Source: Superficieibacter electus (GTDB lineage: Bacteria; Pseudomonadota; Gammaproteobacteria; Enterobacterales; Enterobacteriaceae). Taken from it: a stretch of DNA of 64,000 nt. The translations under genes were made by a program, and so were the position numbers. Shown here in pieces: positions 1 to 8,594 of the stretch. The notes under the pieces are model-generated. The model was given only the letters and a program-made list of their open reading frames with translations, made no database searches and was not told the DNA's origin. The DNA is taken from the NCBI RefSeq assembly GCF_002915575.1, contig NZ_PQGD01000001.1, positions 310,001 to 374,000 of the forward strand. The letters run 5' to 3'. Every line of letters begins with the position of its first letter. Position 1 is the stretch's first letter.

Positions 1-62
1 CCCGACAGCCAGCGATAGCTCTGCGGCAAACGGTGAACGATAGAGAGTTGTTGATGCGTCAC
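1..62 (-). CDS. yejG: YejG family protein, 5' end only (runs off the window)
   Basis: The reverse strand from 62 reads GTG then about 20 codons whose translation (VTHQQLSIVHRLPQSYRW) closely resembles the start of enterobacterial YejG. The rest lies outside the window. Its position downstream of bcr matches the E. coli order yejG-bcr-rsuA. YejG is a small conserved protein of unsettled function. The GTG start is inferred by similarity to the family start. No other domain information is available from 20 codons. Confidence 0.7.
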   Translation of the reverse strand, partial: MTHQQLSIVHRLPQSYRWLS

Positions 63-370
63 TTTAGTATCCCCGGAAGCAGTAAAAATTAACAATTGAT
101 TCACATCAATATTAACACATGGTTGACAATTCGTCGTGCATCCTGAAGAAAACGCTTTCATCCACAACCAGTAAGGGTCAAGCAGCTCAATTATCGAGAG
201 TTTAATCAGCGTTACAGGAGCCTTTTGGCGCTATATGTACCGTTTTTTGTGATCTAAAACAACCTTTTTAACAACATTAACGTGACTTTTTACATAAATT
301 GATTTTACAAAAAATAAACAATTAAGGCGTAATCAGAGGAACGGGGACGTGATAACGTCCCCGGAAAAGA
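63..370. other. yejG-bcr intergenic region
   Basis: This 308-base AT-rich gap lies between the 5' end of yejG and the 3' end of bcr. It should hold the yejG promoter, reading leftwards. At 343-362 there is an 8-bp inverted repeat (GGGGACGT / ACGTCCCC, GATA loop) just after the bcr stop. It could end bcr transcription, but no clear T-run follows it on the minus strand. No further gene was seen. Confidence 0.5.
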
Positions 371-1567
371 TTAGCGGGCGCGCTTTTTACTGCGGCTGGC
401 GTACGAGCAAAAGAGGACAGAACTGGCTGCACAAAAGGCAATAGAGAGGATCATTGGCCAGGCAGTAGTAAACGTCGCCAGCGACAGCAGCGCGCCGACA
501 ATCGCGCCAATGCCAAAGCGAAAGGTGCCGGCCAGAGAAGAGGCGGTTCCCGCCATATGCGGAAACTCATCCAGGATCACCGCCATTGCATTTGACGCCA
601 CCAGCGACACGCAGCCGACAAACGCCGCGACCCCCACCACCATCGACCAGAAGCCGACATCGAAAAGCCCACATACCACCAGCCACACCGCTGTGGCAAA
701 CTGCACCCACAGCCCGGCGCGGAACATGTTAAGCGCCCCGACCCGCCGCACAAATCGGCTGTTAACGATGGTTAAGACGAACAGGAAAGCCACATTCAGC
801 GCAAAGTAATAGCCAAAATGCTGTGGCAGGACATGGTTAAGCTCGATATAAACAAACGGTCCGGCGCTTAAAAATGAGAACATCCCGGCAAAACTGAATC
901 CGCTGGCCAGCATATAGCTCAATACGCGCTTGTGGCGAAACAGCGAGGCAAAGTTGCCCCCGGTGGTGCGAATATGAAATTTCTGCCGTCGCTCAACGGG
1001 CAGCGTCTCGTCGATAAAAAAGAAAATCATCGCCGAGGCCAGTAGCGCGGCAATCGCGAGTATCCAGAAAATCGCATGCCAGCTAAACCAGATTAGCACC
1101 GCCCCTCCCACCATCGGGGCCACCAGCGGTGCAATGGTCGTCACCAGCATCACGAACGACATCATGCGCGAAAATTCTTCCTTCGGATAAATATCGCGCA
1201 TCAGGGCGTTAATCACCACGCTAGCCGCAGCCGCCGCCAGGCCATGGAAAAAGCGCATAATAATTAAGTAGTCGATGGACTGCGACAGCGCGCACGCGGC
1301 GGCGGCGGCAGCAAAAACCAGCGTGCCTCCGAGGATCACCGGCTTACGCCCAAGGCTATCCGCCATCGGCCCGTAAAGCAGCTGACCGAGCGCAAAACCA
1401 AGAATGTAGGTGCTGAGCGTCATTTGTGCACTACCGGCGGGCACGCCGAACTGCGCGGAAATGACCGGCAAAGCAGGCAAATACATATCAATCGAAAGTG
1501 GCATCAGCATGGCCAACAGGCCAAGAATAAACACGATACCCAGCGAGGAGCGCTGCTTTGTCGTCAC
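371..1567 (-). CDS. bcr: Bcr/CflA family multidrug efflux MFS transporter (bicyclomycin resistance)
   Basis: A 398-residue, very hydrophobic protein with about twelve membrane helices, the length usual for Bcr. It has the MFS motif A after helix 2 ([11 protein letters not shown], residues 66-76) and the acidic residue within helix 1 (SIDMYLP, about 25-31) typical of proton-driven drug antiporters. The Bcr family exports bicyclomycin, sulfonamides, tetracycline and dipeptides or cysteine from the inner membrane. It sits 12 bases downstream of rsuA on the same strand, so the two are probably cotranscribed as in E. coli. Substrate range here is inferred from the family. Confidence 0.95.
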   Translation of the reverse strand: MTTKQRSSLGIVFILGLLAMLMPLSIDMYLPALPVISAQFGVPAGSAQMTLSTYILGFALGQLLYGPMADSLGRKPVILGGTLVFAAAAAACALSQSIDYLIIMRFFHGLAAAAASVVINALMRDIYPKEEFSRMMSFVMLVTTIAPLVAPMVGGAVLIWFSWHAIFWILAIAALLASAMIFFFIDETLPVERRQKFHIRTTGGNFASLFRHKRVLSYMLASGFSFAGMFSFLSAGPFVYIELNHVLPQHFGYYFALNVAFLFVLTIVNSRFVRRVGALNMFRAGLWVQFATAVWLVVCGLFDVGFWSMVVGVAAFVGCVSLVASNAMAVILDEFPHMAGTASSLAGTFRFGIGAIVGALLSLATFTTAWPMILSIAFCAASSVLFCSYASRSKKRAR

Positions 1568-1579
1568 CCGTAACTCCTG

Positions 1580-2281
1580 TTATGGCATGCCAGGACTGGC
1601 AATTTCGTCTTCTGTCAGCGCACGGTATTCACCCGGCGCAAGATCGGCATCCAGTACAATGCCGCCGATACGTTCACGATGCAGGCCCACCACGTGGTTG
1701 CCCACCGCCGCAAACATGCGTTTGACCTGGTGGTAACGTCCTTCACTAATGGTCAGACGTACCTCGGTTGGGGTAATGACCTCTAGTGTGGCAGGTTTAG
1801 TCAGATCTTTTTCATTATGTAGTTGTACACCGCGGGCGAACTGCTCTGCGGTGTCTTCTGCTACCGGCGATTCCAGCGTCACAAGATAGGTTTTTTCACA
1901 GTGATGGCGTGGAGACGTGATACGATGCGACCATTGGCCATCATCGGTCATCAGCACCAGTCCCGTGGTGTCGATATCCAGACGGCCTGCAGCGTGCAGC
2001 TTGTAAGCCACCGGCTCGTCGAGGAAATAAAGCACCGTCGGATGATCCGGATCGTCAGTGGAGCAGACGTACCCTTGCGGTTTATTCAGCATGAAATAGC
2101 GCGGGCCATGCTGCTGGGCAAGCGGGTTGCCGTCGTAGGCTATCTCATGTTCTGGTTGAAGTTTAAAGGCGCTGTCCCTTACTATTTCGCCATCTACCGT
2201 GACACGGTTGGCACGAATTTCACGCCCGGCAATAGCACGGCTTACGCCAAGCTGCTGAGCGATAAATTTATCAAGTCGCAT
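1580..2281 (-). CDS. rsuA: 16S rRNA pseudouridine(516) synthase
   Basis: The 233-residue protein has an N-terminal S4 RNA-binding domain (about 1-50) followed by a pseudouridine synthase domain. The catalytic motif GRLDIDTTG contains Asp-102, as in E. coli RsuA (231 residues). The enzyme converts U516 of 16S rRNA to pseudouridine during small-subunit assembly in the cytoplasm. It is the first gene of a probable rsuA-bcr operon and is divergent from radD. Near-complete agreement with the E. coli sequence makes the call secure. Confidence 0.97.
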   Translation of the reverse strand: MRLDKFIAQQLGVSRAIAGREIRANRVTVDGEIVRDSAFKLQPEHEIAYDGNPLAQQHGPRYFMLNKPQGYVCSTDDPDHPTVLYFLDEPVAYKLHAAGRLDIDTTGLVLMTDDGQWSHRITSPRHHCEKTYLVTLESPVAEDTAEQFARGVQLHNEKDLTKPATLEVITPTEVRLTISEGRYHQVKRMFAAVGNHVVGLHRERIGGIVLDADLAPGEYRALTEDEIASPGMP

Positions 2282-2413
2282 GAATTATTTTTGCCTGTAA
2301 TTATGCCTGGAGTCGGACTACGCTGTCCGAAAAAAGAAGCGGTGTTACACCCCCCAGTATAGCGGGCAATGCCCGCCGCTCAAGGGAAAAAGCACCGTGG
2401 CGTACTATTTAAG

Positions 2414-4180
2414 ATGATTATGACCTTTATTCTTCGTCCCTATCAGCAGGAAGCGGTGAATGCCACCCTCGCCCATTTTCGCAGGCATCAGGAACCCGCA
2501 GTCATTGTACTGCCAACAGGGGCCGGTAAAAGCCTGGTCATTGCCGAACTGGCAAGAGTGGCGCGTGGGCGCGTACTGGTGCTTGCCCATGTTAAAGAAC
2601 TGGTCGAGCAGAACCATGCTAAATATCTGGCGCTGGGGCTGGAAGCAGATATTTTCGCCGCTGGTCTGAAGCGCAAAGAGAGTCACGGTAAAGTGGTTTT
2701 TGGTAGCGTACAGTCGGTAGCGCGTAATCTTGAAGCATTCCAGGGCGAGTTTTCCCTGGTGATTGTCGATGAATGCCACCGCATTAGCGATGATACCGAC
2801 AGTCAGTATCAACAAATTCTGGCGCATTTATCTGCGGCGAACCCCCGCCTGCGGCTGCTAGGGCTTACCGCCACGCCTTTTCGTCTCGGCAAAGGCTGGA
2901 TTTATCGTTTTCATTACCACGGGATGGTGCGCGGTGATGAAAAGGCGCTGTTCCGCGACTGTATTTATGAGCTGCCGCTGCGCTATATGATTAAACATGG
3001 CTATCTGACGCCGCCAGAGCGGCTGGATATGCCGATCGTCCACTACGATTTCAGCCGCCTTCAGGCGCAAAGTAATGGTCTTTTCAGTGAGGCGGATCTC
3101 AACCGCGAGCTGAAAAAACAGCAGCGGGTCACGCCGCACATCATCAGCCAGATTATTGAATTCGCCCAGTCGCGCAAAGGGGTAATGATTTTTGCCGCCA
3201 CCGTCGAGCATGCGCGGGAAATCCTTGGCCTGCTGCCCGCTAATGAGGCTGCGCTTATTACCGGCGAAACACCGGGTGCACAGCGTGATGAGCTGATTAA
3301 CGCATTTAAGGCGCAGCAGTTTCGTTACCTGGTCAACGTCTCGGTACTGACCACAGGCTTTGACGCGCCACATGTGGATTTAATCGCTATTCTGCGTCCT
3401 ACGGAATCGGTCAGCCTGTATCAGCAAATTGTGGGTCGTGGACTGCGCCTCTCGCCAGGCAAGATCGACTGCTTGATTCTTGATTATGCGGGCAACCCAC
3501 ACGATTTATATGCCCCAGAGGTAGGTGCGCCAAAAGGCAAGAGCGACAACGTGCCGGTACAGGTTTTTTGCCCTGCCTGCGGCTTTGCCAATACGTTCTG
3601 GGGGAAAACCACTGCAGACGGCACGCTTATTGAGCATTTCGGTCGCCGCTGCCAGGGCTGGTTTGAGGATGACGAAGGCCATCGCGAACAGTGCGACTAT
3701 CGTTTTCGCTTCAAAAATTGTCCGCAATGTAACGCCGAAAATGATATTGCCGCCCGCCGCTGCCGTGAGTGCGATACGGTGCTGGTTGATCCCGACGATA
3801 TGCTGAAAGCGGCGCTGAAATTAAAGGATGCGCTGGTACTACGCTGTGGCGGGATGGCCCTGCAATACGGCAGCGACGAAAAAGGGGAATGGCTAAAAAT
3901 CACGTATTACGATGAAGATGGTGCCGACGTCAGTGAACGTTTCCGTCTGCACACCCCGGCACAGCGGACCGCTTTCGAACAGCTTTTTATTCGTCCGCAT
4001 ACCCGCACACCCGGCGTGCCGCTACGCTGGAGCACTGCAGCGGATCTCGTCGCTCAGCAATCCCTGCTCCGCCATCCGGATTTTGTGGTGGCACGTAAGA
4101 AGGGTCAGTACTGGCAGGTGCGCGAAAAGCTGTTTGACTACGCCGGCCGTTTCCGGCGGGCGAATGAATTACGCGGTTAA
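2414..4180 (+). CDS. radD: DNA repair helicase-like ATPase RadD (YejH)
   Basis: A superfamily 2 helicase-like protein of about 588 residues. It has Walker A PTGAGKS (34-40), a DECH box (119-122), motif III TAT, and motif VI ([10 protein letters not shown]) in the second RecA-like domain. The C-terminal third carries cysteine pairs (CPACG, CPQCN, CRECD) that look zinc-binding. E. coli RadD acts in double-strand-break repair and in RecA-mediated strand exchange. The start is uncertain: homologues begin close to ILRPYQQ, so ATG 2414 or ATG 2420 fits better than the open frame reaching back to 2369, and no strong ribosome site separates them. It is divergent from rsuA. Confidence 0.93.
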   Translation: MIMTFILRPYQQEAVNATLAHFRRHQEPAVIVLPTGAGKSLVIAELARVARGRVLVLAHVKELVEQNHAKYLALGLEADIFAAGLKRKESHGKVVFGSVQSVARNLEAFQGEFSLVIVDECHRISDDTDSQYQQILAHLSAANPRLRLLGLTATPFRLGKGWIYRFHYHGMVRGDEKALFRDCIYELPLRYMIKHGYLTPPERLDMPIVHYDFSRLQAQSNGLFSEADLNRELKKQQRVTPHIISQIIEFAQSRKGVMIFAATVEHAREILGLLPANEAALITGETPGAQRDELINAFKAQQFRYLVNVSVLTTGFDAPHVDLIAILRPTESVSLYQQIVGRGLRLSPGKIDCLILDYAGNPHDLYAPEVGAPKGKSDNVPVQVFCPACGFANTFWGKTTADGTLIEHFGRRCQGWFEDDEGHREQCDYRFRFKNCPQCNAENDIAARRCRECDTVLVDPDDMLKAALKLKDALVLRCGGMALQYGSDEKGEWLKITYYDEDGADVSERFRLHTPAQRTAFEQLFIRPHTRTPGVPLRWSTAADLVAQQSLLRHPDFVVARKKGQYWQVREKLFDYAGRFRRANELRG

Positions 4181-4192
4181 TCGCGCTTTTCA

Positions 4193-4221
4193 TTGCTGTG
4201 ACAGGCGTTCAGGTATAGAAT
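4193..4221 (+). promoter_or_regulatory. Probable sigma70 promoter of rplY
   Basis: TTGCTG (4193-4198) and TAGAAT (4216-4221) are separated by 17 bases. They lie just after the radD stop and about 85 bases before rplY. The spacing and hexamers fit sigma70, and the leader between promoter and gene is long enough for regulation by the ribosomal protein. This is a prediction from sequence only. Confidence 0.6.
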
Positions 4222-4304
4222 ACCGCCCGCTTTTGCATACGCAAAGCAGATCGCTTACCTGTTACTGGGTCGCCTGTAGCAGGATTTAATGAAGAGAGAA
4301 ATAA

Positions 4305-4589
4305 ATGTCTACTATCAACGCAGAAGTACGTAAAGAGCAGGGTAAGGGTGCGAGCCGCCGCCTGCGCGCAGCTAACAAGTTCCCGGCTATCGTTTACGGT
4401 GGAACTGAAGCTCCGATCGCTATCGAACTGGATCACGACAAAGTGATGAACCTGCAAGCTAAAGCTGAATTCTACAGCGAAGTGCAGACTCTGGTTATCG
4501 ATGGCAAAGAAGTAAACGTGAAAGTTCAGGCTGTACAGCGTCATCCGTTCAAGCCAAAACTGTCTCACATCGACTTCGTTCGCGCGTAA
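4305..4589 (+). CDS. rplY: 50S ribosomal protein L25
   Basis: This 94-residue basic protein has the short enterobacterial form of L25, without the C-terminal CTC extension seen in many other bacteria. L25 binds 5S rRNA in the central protuberance of the large subunit. It is preceded by a good ribosome site (GAAGAGAG) and its own promoter, and followed at once by a strong terminator, so it is monocistronic as in E. coli. Confidence 0.98.
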   Translation: MSTINAEVRKEQGKGASRRLRAANKFPAIVYGGTEAPIAIELDHDKVMNLQAKAEFYSEVQTLVIDGKEVNVKVQAVQRHPFKPKLSHIDFVRA

Positions 4590-4608
4590 TCGCTGACAAG
4601 TTAAGAAG

Positions 4609-4633
4609 AACCCCGCTCCGGCGGGGTTTTTTT
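4609..4633 (+). terminator. Rho-independent terminator of rplY
   Basis: CCCCGC-TCC-GCGGGG stem with adjoining A/T pairs, followed by seven T residues. It lies 20 bases after the rplY stop and between converging rplY and yejK. Confidence 0.9.
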
Positions 4634-4645
4634 ATGGCTGAAGGC

Positions 4646-5653
4646 TCACTTTCCACCAGAAGTACGGCGTTGAAGCTGATCGCGCAGATTCGGCGGCGTG
4701 CCTTTAATGGTCAGCGTATCAGTGGCCGGGTCCCAGAAAATACGTTCACCAAGCAGTAATGCGTCAAAGTTAATCGTTAATCCACCGCCGCTACCGGCGT
4801 ATTTGGTGAGCTGACGCAGCGTGCTACGGTCTGCCGGGAAACTCTCTTCCAGCTCATAGCCTTTCTCAGCGGTAAATTCGCTGAAGCTGACGTCGCTGAC
4901 GCTGGACAGCTCTTTTGACAATGATTCCAGGGCAATTTCTTCCCCCGCCTGAAGCTGCTCGCTGCAATAATCATACACTTGCTGACGCACGGTCTGGCGT
5001 TCTGCTTTGTCCAGTTGAGCCTCGGCGGTAAAGTCGTCCACCGCCTGCAGCAGACCGCGGTTTTGCGCTTTAGCATTTAACCCTTCGCTGGCACCGAGGA
5101 AATCCATAAAGAAGTCGGCGACCTTGCGCCCTACCCGCCCCTTGAGGAACGTCAGGTAGCGCGTGGATTCCGGGTTGGTTTCCCATTCAGTAAGATCGAT
5201 ACGGGCGACAATATCCGCATGATTAATATCCAGATAGTGAATGGAACTGATATCCAGATTTTCATTAACGCGCATGCTGCTTAAGTTGTTCAGCACAGCG
5301 ACTAACAGATATTCCACCGCCAGATAACGGTAGTGGCAGAACAGAACGATGCCACCGTCAGCAAACGGATATTTCGCCAGCTCATCGCGCAGTCGCCCGG
5401 TTGCCGCACGGCTGAAGGCCAGGAAATCTTCCTCGCCCTGGCGTTGCAAACGCAGCGCCTGCGCCAGTTCGCTCTCTTCGCTAAACAAACCGTAAGCTTT
5501 ATTTTTGGCGCTATAGACCCGGTGCAGCTCGGCCATCATTTCTTCGACGGCGGCATTTGGCTCAAGCAATGAATCGCGCAGCACCAGCTCAAGGCTTTGT
5601 TCATCACGTTTGATTAACTGATGCAGGGCAATCTGGTTGATATCCAGACTCAT
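4646..5653 (-). CDS. yejK: Nucleoid-associated protein YejK (NdpA)
   Basis: The 335-residue protein matches the size and sequence of the YejK/NdpA family (37-kDa nucleoid-associated protein). It begins [14 protein letters not shown] as in its homologues. E. coli YejK binds DNA and has been reported to interact with topoisomerase IV and gyrase. There are no membrane segments. It is transcribed alone, converging with rplY and divergent from yejL-yejM. Its precise physiological role is not clear from sequence. Confidence 0.95.
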   Translation of the reverse strand: MSLDINQIALHQLIKRDEQSLELVLRDSLLEPNAAVEEMMAELHRVYSAKNKAYGLFSEESELAQALRLQRQGEEDFLAFSRAATGRLRDELAKYPFADGGIVLFCHYRYLAVEYLLVAVLNNLSSMRVNENLDISSIHYLDINHADIVARIDLTEWETNPESTRYLTFLKGRVGRKVADFFMDFLGASEGLNAKAQNRGLLQAVDDFTAEAQLDKAERQTVRQQVYDYCSEQLQAGEEIALESLSKELSSVSDVSFSEFTAEKGYELEESFPADRSTLRQLTKYAGSGGGLTINFDALLLGERIFWDPATDTLTIKGTPPNLRDQLQRRTSGGK

Positions 5654-5785
5654 GGTAAACTCTCCTTTTAGACCGAACGGTATTCAACCACCGCCGGGCC
5701 CCACAGTGTAAGGTGAAAAAAAGGGGAAAAAAAGCTGTTGCTACGGTAATATGTTGCCCTTTCATGAACAGACTGATTTTGATTT

Positions 5786-6013
5786 ATGCCACAACACTCC
5801 CGCTATAGTGATGAACACGTTGAACAACTGCTGAGCGAGCTGGTCAATGTATTAGAAAAACACAAAACCCCCACCGATCTTTCATTGATGGTGTTGGGAA
5901 ACATGGTGACGAATCTGATTAATACCAGCGTCGCACCGGCTCAGCGTCAGGCTATCGCCCGTTCTTTTGCCCAGGCGCTGCAATCCTCGGTCAGCGACGA
6001 ACAGGCGCACTAA
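5786..6013 (+). CDS. yejL: YejL family small conserved protein (UPF0352)
   Basis: A 75-residue protein of the same length as E. coli YejL, beginning [16 protein letters not shown]. It is predicted to be helical and cytoplasmic, with no membrane segment. It precedes yejM by 19 bases, so the two are probably cotranscribed. The biochemical function of the family is unknown, and conservation next to yejM is the main clue. Confidence 0.93.
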   Translation: MPQHSRYSDEHVEQLLSELVNVLEKHKTPTDLSLMVLGNMVTNLINTSVAPAQRQAIARSFAQALQSSVSDEQAH

Positions 6014-6032
6014 GGAAAACGAACGACTGCAT

Positions 6033-7793
6033 ATGGTGACTCATCGTCAGCGCTACCGTGAAAAAGTCTCCCAGATGGTTAGCTGGGGGCACTGGTTTGC
6101 CTTGTTCAACATCCTGTTGGCAACGGCGATCGGCAGCCGCTATCTTTTTGTCGCCGACTGGCCGACCACGCTTGCCGGGCGGATCTATTCGTACCTGAGT
6201 ATTGTCGGGCATTTCAGTTTCCTGGTGTTCGCTACCTACCTGCTGATCCTTTTCCCGCTGACGTTCGTGGTGATGTCGCAGCGGCTGATGCGTTTTATTT
6301 CCGCTATCCTTGCGACCTGCGGGATGACGCTGCTGCTCATTGATAGCGAAGTGTTCACGCGCTTTCACCTGCATCTTAATCGCATCGTCTGGGAGCTGGT
6401 GTTTAATCCCGATCAAAATGAAACCGCCCGCGACTGGCAACTCATGTTTATTAGCGTGCCGGTGATTTTGCTGATTGAAATGCTGTTTGCCACCTGGAGC
6501 TGGCAGAAGCTGCGCAGCCTGACGCGTCGGCGACGCTATGCCCGGCCGGTGGTGGCACTGTTTTTCGTCGCCTTTATTGGCTCGCACAGCATTTATATCT
6601 GGGCCGACGCCAATTTCTATCGCCCGATCACCATGCAGCGCGCTAACCTGCCGCTTTCCTACCCGATGACCGCTCGTCGGTTCCTGGAGAAACACGGGCT
6701 GCTGGATGCACAGGATTATCAGCGTCGACTGATCGAGCAGGGCGATCCGGAAGCCGTTTCCGTTCAGTATCCGCTAAGCGATCTGCATTATCGCGATATG
6801 GGTACCGGCCAGAACGTATTGCTGATCACCGTGGACGGTCTCAACTATTCACGCTATGAACAGCAGATGCCATGGCTTGCCAGCTTCGCCCAGCAGAATA
6901 TTAACTTTACTCAGCACATGAGCTCGGGGAACAGCACCGACAACGGCATTTTCGGCCTGTTTTATGGTATTTCACCAGGCTATATGGATGGCGTACTCTC
7001 GTCGCGAATTCCTGCTGCGTTGGTCACTGCGCTAAATCAACAGGGCTATCAGTTAGGTCTTTTCTCGTCCGACGGCTTTAGCAGCCCGCTTTATCGCCAG
7101 GCGTTGCTGTCTGATTTTTCACTGCCTCCAGCCAGGACGCAGTCGGATACACAAACAGCTAACCAGTGGATCAACTGGCTCGATCGCTACGCCCAGGAAG
7201 ATAATCGCTGGTTCTCATGGATCGCGCTGAATGGTACCAGCGTCGATGAGAGCAATCAGCAAGCCTTTACCCGTCGCTATGCCCGGGCCGCCGCTGACGT
7301 CGACACGCAGATTTCCCGCGTACTGGAAGCCCTGAAAGCCTCTGGCAAGCTTGATAACACGGTGGTGATTATCACTGCGGGTCACGGCGTCCCGCTGGAT
7401 AACCAGCGTAATGAGTTTGACTGGTCTCGCGCCCACCTTCAGGTTCCACTGGTCATTCACTGGCCGGGAACGCCTGCGCAGCGTATAAACACCCTCACCG
7501 ACCATAAAGACGTAATGGCGACGCTGATGCAGCGTCTGCTACGGGTCACTACGCCAGCTAATGAATATTCTCAGGGCCAGGATCTGTTCAGCGTGACTCG
7601 TCGTTATAACTGGGTAACGGCAGCCAGCGGCAATACGCTGGCGATCACCACGCCGCAGGAAACGGTCGTGCTGAGCCACAATGGCGACTATAAGACCTGG
7701 AACGCCCGGGGTGAGAAAATACACGACCATAAACCGCAAATGAGTTTGCTGTTGCAAGTGCTGACGGACGAAAAACGGTTTGTTGCTAACTAA
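6033..7793 (+). CDS. yejM: Inner-membrane cardiolipin/LPS-sensing protein YejM (PbgA/LapC)
   Basis: A 586-residue protein, identical in length to E. coli YejM when started at ATG 6033. The longer frame from 5967 overlaps yejL and is not expected. The first roughly 190 residues hold five membrane helices. The rest is a periplasmic alkaline-phosphatase/sulfatase-like domain. YejM regulates LPS synthesis by controlling LapB-FtsH turnover of LpxC, and it binds LPS/lipid A at the periplasmic side of the inner membrane. The gene is essential or nearly so in E. coli. It follows yejL in a probable operon and is followed by tRNA-Pro. Confidence 0.96.
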   Translation: MVTHRQRYREKVSQMVSWGHWFALFNILLATAIGSRYLFVADWPTTLAGRIYSYLSIVGHFSFLVFATYLLILFPLTFVVMSQRLMRFISAILATCGMTLLLIDSEVFTRFHLHLNRIVWELVFNPDQNETARDWQLMFISVPVILLIEMLFATWSWQKLRSLTRRRRYARPVVALFFVAFIGSHSIYIWADANFYRPITMQRANLPLSYPMTARRFLEKHGLLDAQDYQRRLIEQGDPEAVSVQYPLSDLHYRDMGTGQNVLLITVDGLNYSRYEQQMPWLASFAQQNINFTQHMSSGNSTDNGIFGLFYGISPGYMDGVLSSRIPAALVTALNQQGYQLGLFSSDGFSSPLYRQALLSDFSLPPARTQSDTQTANQWINWLDRYAQEDNRWFSWIALNGTSVDESNQQAFTRRYARAAADVDTQISRVLEALKASGKLDNTVVIITAGHGVPLDNQRNEFDWSRAHLQVPLVIHWPGTPAQRINTLTDHKDVMATLMQRLLRVTTPANEYSQGQDLFSVTRRYNWVTAASGNTLAITTPQETVVLSHNGDYKTWNARGEKIHDHKPQMSLLLQVLTDEKRFVAN

Positions 7794-7828
7794 TTGATTA
7801 ATTATAAATCAGTCAGTAGGTTGGTGGC

Positions 7829-7856
7829 TTGCAATCGTCGGTGAAAGAGGTAGTAT
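7829..7856 (+). promoter_or_regulatory. Probable promoter of tRNA-Pro
   Basis: TTGCAA (7829-7834) and TAGTAT (7851-7856) are 16 bases apart and end 12 bases before the mature tRNA. Predicted from the hexamers and position only. Confidence 0.45.
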
Positions 7857-7868
7857 TAGCCCACAAAT

Positions 7869-7945
7869 CGGCACGTAGCGCAGCCTGGTAGCGCACCGTC
7901 ATGGGGTGTCGGGGGTCGGAGGTTCAAATCCTCTCGTGCCGACCA
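7869..7945 (+). tRNA. proL: tRNA-Pro (anticodon GGG)
   Basis: A 77-base cloverleaf with acceptor stem CGGCACG / CGTGCCG and encoded ACCA end. It has the T-loop GGTTCAAATCC and an anticodon loop ATGGGGT giving GGG. It is essentially the E. coli proL sequence and sits after yejM as in E. coli. It reads CCC codons (and CCU by wobble). tRNA 3' ends are common integration sites, and the gene order downstream differs from E. coli from this point. Confidence 0.97.
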
Positions 7946-7960
7946 AAGAACCCTTAAAAA

Positions 7961-7986
7961 ACCAACCGCAAGGTTGGTTTTTTTAT
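7961..7986 (+). terminator. Terminator after tRNA-Pro
   Basis: ACCAACC-GCAA-GGTTGGT stem followed by a T-run, 15 bases after the tRNA end. Confidence 0.9.
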
Positions 7987-8290
7987 ACTCTCATTTCCTT
8001 ATTGTATATCGCCTTATCTCTACGTTCCCAATCGACCCTACCCACGGCTTTTACACCATAGTGATCCTGAACACCGCTTTTATAATGCCCCGTTGAAGGA
8101 CGGGGTTATGGTCGCTCGTTACTACTAACAGATACGTAATTGCTTTACTTACACAATGACAAATAGCGCTGTAAGAACATGGCGATGATGCCATGTTCTG
8201 GCATAATAAGATTGACCTGTATTGACCGATGACCCTGCGCACAAAAAGCCCACGAAAGCACTGTACTTTCTCGCCGCGGCTGGTAAATTG
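7987..8290. other. Gene-free interval between tRNA-Pro and the dinI-like gene
   Basis: No convincing gene was seen in about 300 bases. There is an imperfect palindrome around CCCCGT / ACGGGG (8082-8109). There is also a perfect 10-bp inverted repeat AGAACATGGC / GCCATGTTCT (8174-8199, six-base loop) without a T-run. In E. coli K-12 this is where the narP-ccm-nap-eco block would begin. Confidence 0.5.
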
Positions 8291-8306
8291 CTGTACATAA
8301 AGACAG
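8291..8306 (+). promoter_or_regulatory. LexA box (SOS operator)
   Basis: CTGTACATAAAGACAG fits the LexA consensus CTG-N10-CAG, with the extended CTGT and ACAG ends. It lies 18 bases before the start codon of the dinI-like gene. This is where a repressor would block the promoter. Confidence 0.85.
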
Positions 8307-8324
8307 TATTTCAGAGGCGGTAAA

Positions 8325-8564
8325 ATGTTTGTAGAACTGGTTTATGATAAGCGTAACGTGGCTGGCCTTCCCAACGCGCGGGAAATTATCCTTGAGGAAC
8401 TGACGCGTCGCGTTCATCGACTCTTTCCCGACGCTGACGTGCGGGTAAAACCCATGCAGGCCAACGGGCTGAACAGCGATGCCAGTAAAAGCGATCGGGA
8501 AAAACTGAACCGCATGCTGGAAGAGATGTTCGACGAAGCCGATATGTGGCTGGTAGCGGAGTAA
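8325..8564 (+). CDS. DinI/MsgA-like SOS protein
   Basis: This 79-residue acidic protein belongs to the DinI family: it begins MFVELVYDKR and ends with the acidic helix EEMFDEADMWLV. It is closer in style to Salmonella MsgA and phage DinI-like proteins than to chromosomal DinI. DinI-type proteins bind RecA and modulate the SOS response. The upstream LexA box (8291-8306) supports SOS induction, and the ribosome site GAGGCGG is well placed. It lies alone between tRNA-Pro and mqo. Many DinI-like genes are carried by prophages, so this may be a leftover or a domesticated gene. Confidence 0.88.
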   Translation: MFVELVYDKRNVAGLPNAREIILEELTRRVHRLFPDADVRVKPMQANGLNSDASKSDREKLNRMLEEMFDEADMWLVAE

Positions 8565-8592
8565 GCGCCCCTGGTGTCGGGCGCTTTCACTA
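8564..8592 (+). terminator. Hairpin between dinI-like gene and mqo
   Basis: AGCGCCC / GGGCGCT with an eight-base loop directly after the dinI-like stop, followed by TTCACTATTTT. The weak T-run makes it a modest terminator between converging genes. Confidence 0.5.
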
Positions 8593-8594
8593 TT

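Noticed and set aside
343-362. Confident terminator for bcr
   Set aside because: The GGGGACGT / ACGTCCCC stem is clear, but no T-run follows on the bcr strand, so it is only noted in the intergenic entry.
5991-6695. A 234-codon frame opposite yejM
   Set aside because: Overlaps the conserved yejM N-terminal membrane domain; its composition is typical of a reverse-strand shadow.
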